Shown here in pieces: positions 12,501 through 14,260 of a DNA stretch of 14,260 bases (its first letter is position 1; the number at the start of each line of letters is the position of its first letter). The position numbers and the translations under genes were made by a program. This DNA is from Acholeplasmataceae bacterium. GTDB lineage: Bacteria; Bacillota_I; Bacilli_A; Acholeplasmatales; Acholeplasmataceae. The DNA is taken from assembly GCA_016934175.1 (NCBI GenBank), contig JAFGTI010000114.1, positions 1-14,260 on the forward strand, read 5' to 3'. The notes beneath the pieces were generated by a model. It saw nothing but the letters and a program-made list of their open reading frames with translations. It searched no databases and was not told the DNA's origin.

Positions 12501-14260
12501 GTTATGCACATGCATCAGGAATTGCCTTAAGAAATGATCTTAACATAGATGGCTCTGTTATTGATACTACAAGCGAAAATCAGTATGCTAAAATTTGGTT
12601 TTCTATTAATTATGGAGATATATATGCTTTTAATGGTCTTGATGAGACATCATATAATATATCAAATGAGACCCACAGTAAAGCCTCTGGTATTTTTAAT
12701 ATGGGATTGTTAAGTGTGATTGATGTTATTAATTATGGAAATATCTATGCGAAATACTTAGCTGGTGGCATTGTAGGAAGTCTTGATTTTACACATTTTA
12801 ATACATACGCACCAAATCAGGTATATTTAGCAAATACAATTAATTATGGAAAAATAAGAAGCATCAGTGACTATAGTGAAACTTATCAAATAGACATGCA
12901 AAGTGTTCCATTAAGACAAATCTACAACGCTTTTGGTTCAACGATTGCGAAAATACATACATCGACACTAACTTGGGAATTTCTATCATTTTCATCTTCA
13001 GATATTTTCCCAATAGATTATATTACTTTTGGATATATGCTTAATTTTGATGTTTTATCTAATATGGTAGGAAATTCACCAGAAGTAACATTGGAAGCAT
13101 CAATTGCTACAAATGGTATTGGTAATACAGTTTTAATGGCAATTATAGAAAAATTTATGACAACAAATCCTAATGATGATTCAAAAGCTCCGTTTAATTT
13201 GTTCTTCATTGAAGTATCTCCTAAGGGATCTTTCTATGGTAAACATATCTCTTCATTTGCAATGAGTGACGAAGTAAATGGTATCTTTAATTCTGATTTC
13301 TTATTCCGTAATTTGCCAGTAAGTTATAGTGGAACTAATCAATATCTTAAAAATTATTTTAGCTATGTTTCTTTTGATAAAGCAAGTGAATCACTAATTA
13401 CTAAACTTGAACAAGATCAAGCGGAAACTTATCTTGGATTATATATTTTATCAAGCAGTAGTGGTATTAGTAATGGTATATATTTACCTGATCAATTTGA
13501 TTATACTGGACTTAGTCCACATTATTCCGGTGCTGAAGTTAATTTGGATTGGTTGGGTTCCATTGAAGATTCTGATAGTGCTTTATTTCAAATTACATAT
13601 CAAATGCGTCAGATTAAGAGATCGTATGCAACAACTATTTATGATTTAGAGATTAAACAAGTTGATGAATTTGGTAATCCGATTATTGATGGGCTATCAC
13701 TAAATAAACCTATTATTGATGAATCTCGTGGACTCATCACTTACTATTTACCTAGTAATGCGTCAATTCTTAGTGGTACGTCTGTTCAAAATTTATCTAC
13801 CTATAGCTATGTAGAAGCATCAGAAGGTCTTGGGAGAAAAGTTCCCAATGTTTATGAAAATGGACAATGGATATATAAATGGGTAGGTAATTACAAAAAA
13901 TCAGGTTATGAATATATAGCAATAGGTCCATACAATACAACTGGTACAAATGATGTTATATTTAATACTTCAACAAGTAACGACAAAAGTGCTCAAAATA
14001 GTGATTATATCAATAATACAACGTATTCAATACTTGATTTAACAGGTGAAAATGCAGTGCTTAATAGCATTTATGTTCATCTTCCTCATGTTAAGCAAGT
14101 TATCAATAATAATTATTGGTGGGAATCAACAGGAATATATGTAAATTCAGTCATAACAGTTGCAGCTGGATACGGTCCATATAAACTTGTTAATTATCAA
14201 GAACCTCCAATCTATTCATCGGTATATCAATATGCTGGTGCGAATGAAGAATTAGTAACC
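9548..14260 (+). CDS. Giant secreted surface protein with GLUG-like beta-helix repeats (partial, runs off the edge)
   Basis: I translated this frame from ATG 9548 to the last base: 1,571 codons with no stop, so the gene continues beyond the window. A basic start (K3 R4 K7 R8), hydrophobic segment (about 10-24) and short polar stretch form a signal peptide, without the YAW box. Module 1 (about 75-355) has YVLGNDIDYY, HPIGFNEPFTGSFDGQGFEI (about 128-147) and NYGTIDNVYL, the arrangement seen around GLUG motifs in surface proteins. Module 2 (from about 358) repeats this with ITNDIDMS and GFNGSL. From about 540 to 1105 come degenerate repeats of N-x-G-x-I followed by SGI or GGIVG, for example INYGDIYA, INYGNIYA and INYGKIRS, consistent with a right-handed beta-helix. 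After about 1150 the sequence is unrecognised. Likely an adhesin, scaffold or stalk displayed with the fibre system; the cell-attachment end is not in view. Confidence 0.85.
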   Translation, partial: MTKRIVKRTLLAFFVVFFLFISTYSGLEKNVIAINYDQSNSWDGNTLDLNPQGSIVYDSEYRYFNEIIASSLLVDTDKTYVIESAYDLYMLSVLAKGVENTLYLSLDYVLGNDIDYYEIVQQNIEQRFHPIGFNEPFTGSFDGQGFEITNLYFDTIMTEEEYQNDYSGLRFFSMFSELSASATVKNIGLINPIIIQPIEWGIMTYVSPLVGENYGTIDNVYLIDTRDEASGMNAEGTFHLSGLVSINYGTFKNSFIASKHIKSNAVVDNETTSVILYSNLGTISNLYYDSTLYADVDASTLYATGLNTASFQDEQLFDEGWFFNADYQELASNQAEIIQYTLNNDYPILQGLAIDSNKLLIANACDFLYMNELLKISGMFRLSDYLITNDIDMSSVSSDAYVAANVGFNGSLTSSLRTVDTQLYSRLTEQGGDLEYHTILNLLIENPTSIGNFASYSLFSSLFGTIENLNFANMQITTQSLDEQTEKTKVLIGTIAGQSNSGYISNVHVDATIDILNSGAATTKLYVGGLVGEGNVNLNRVSTHGNINHAIQTYALSNNESSTGGIIGRATMVTMNQIHASMDIIGMSYDTANVSTLYLGGAIGTGSVDTANQILQTGTIISHQDGGFINEYYISGIVGLMTDQFGGIHQIDQKGDIDVRLTNPVKLYLSGAMNIDATNSSSDAVFTLYSITNHGSLSLSHPLGHVFSIIELALNEIHIAGTLITKNIEASINGLFNTSDLSFDISLIKNLSGVLLALDTQSIDLIQSYNTGNITLESYANLTQDTIHISGNVISENINLDELRNEGDITIGLNHDSLISSGMLYVNGLFSVVSQDYQALNGYNGGDISITNMLSVIINYKIYLSGIAYHNANTNYFNLHSIDHESINDLALINGSVDHMLNHGDLSIVGSFANDTVISGILSINESLLSSSINLGHISNHIEAATLSQKIESSGLVYLMTGAYAQIIDGANNGQIEALSLNEMGYAHASGIALRNDLNIDGSVIDTTSENQYAKIWFSINYGDIYAFNGLDETSYNISNETHSKASGIFNMGLLSVIDVINYGNIYAKYLAGGIVGSLDFTHFNTYAPNQVYLANTINYGKIRSISDYSETYQIDMQSVPLRQIYNAFGSTIAKIHTSTLTWEFLSFSSSDIFPIDYITFGYMLNFDVLSNMVGNSPEVTLEASIATNGIGNTVLMAIIEKFMTTNPNDDSKAPFNLFFIEVSPKGSFYGKHISSFAMSDEVNGIFNSDFLFRNLPVSYSGTNQYLKNYFSYVSFDKASESLITKLEQDQAETYLGLYILSSSSGISNGIYLPDQFDYTGLSPHYSGAEVNLDWLGSIEDSDSALFQITYQMRQIKRSYATTIYDLEIKQVDEFGNPIIDGLSLNKPIIDESRGLITYYLPSNASILSGTSVQNLSTYSYVEASEGLGRKVPNVYENGQWIYKWVGNYKKSGYEYIAIGPYNTTGTNDVIFNTSTSNDKSAQNSDYINNTTYSILDLTGENAVLNSIYVHLPHVKQVINNNYWWESTGIYVNSVITVAAGYGPYKLVNYQEPPIYSSVYQYAGANEELVT
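12604..12860 (+). repeat. Clearest INYGxI beta-helix repeat cluster in the giant protein
   Basis: Three copies of I-N-Y-G-x-I lie close together: INYGDIYAFNG (near 12604), INYGNIYAKYLAGGIVG (near 12727) and INYGKIRS (near 12838). Spacing is about 37-41 codons, one or two turns of a beta-helix each. Related degenerate copies with N-x-G-x-I (YNTGNI, RNEGDI, YNGGDI, NHGDL, NLGHI, NNGQI) occur upstream between about 11150 and 12480. The repeat is visible in protein and only weakly in DNA, so it is old rather than recently expanded. Confidence 0.7.

Noticed and set aside
13018..13209. Open frame of 63 codons on the - strand
   Set aside because: It is antisense inside the continuous giant-protein frame and looks like a chance frame.
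13407..13649. Open frame of 80 codons on the + strand
   Set aside because: It is in a different frame inside the giant gene, which stays open through this stretch. The hydrophobic look comes from the +1 reading of AT-rich codons.
1..14260. TGA read as tryptophan (Mycoplasma-type code)
   Set aside because: TGG serves as Trp throughout, and TGA acts as a sensible stop at 8851-8853 with the usual ATGA overlap.
1..14260. CRISPR array, tRNA, rRNA, insertion sequence or phage genes
   Set aside because: I saw no regularly spaced direct repeats, no tRNA-like cloverleaf arms, no transposase motifs or flanking inverted repeats, and no phage proteins.

Overview
The window is AT-rich, all confident genes lie on the + strand, and TGG is used for Trp while TGA acts as a stop (the gene ending at 8853 ends in TGA, overlapping the next ATG). 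This fits a low-GC Bacillota or a stop-TGA Mollicutes relative (Acholeplasma, Izemoplasma or Haloplasma-like). The taxonomic call is inference from codon use and protein style only.

Region 1 (1-2283) is ordinary chromosome: a possible tail of an upstream gene, a LURP-one/YxjI-family protein, an O6-alkylguanine-DNA alkyltransferase and an M20 peptidase/amidohydrolase. It is closed by a clear rho-independent terminator at 2256-2283.

Region 2 (about 2350-14260, running off the right edge) looks like one long operon devoted to the cell surface, starting from an extended -10 promoter at 2352-2360. In order it encodes: a small membrane-anchored beta-rich protein with a conserved C-terminal motif (2390-3106); two paralogous exported proteins with YAW/FAW signal segments (3111-4079 and 4121-5059), the second Lys-poor and probably the major subunit; a strong hairpin after it (5098-5131); a SipW-type (S26B) signal-peptidase homologue whose catalytic Ser position is Glu (5177-5845); a membrane-anchored McrB-like AAA+ ATPase (5873-7411); three more small exported proteins with the same type of signal segment (7427-8182, 8206-8853, 8850-9530); and the first 1,571 codons of a giant secreted protein with GLUG-like beta-helix repeats (9548 to the edge).

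The pattern resembles TasA/camelysin-type fibre operons, where SipW processes subunits carrying a special signal peptide. It differs in having five or six divergent subunit-like proteins, a signal-peptidase homologue that appears to have lost its nucleophile, a membrane AAA+ ATPase, and a giant repeat protein. My working reading is a surface filament or envelope-appendage assembly system, with one major and several minor subunits, a membrane assembly/processing pair (SipW-like plus AAA+) and a giant adhesin or scaffold. The individual family assignments are well supported. The combined function is inference.
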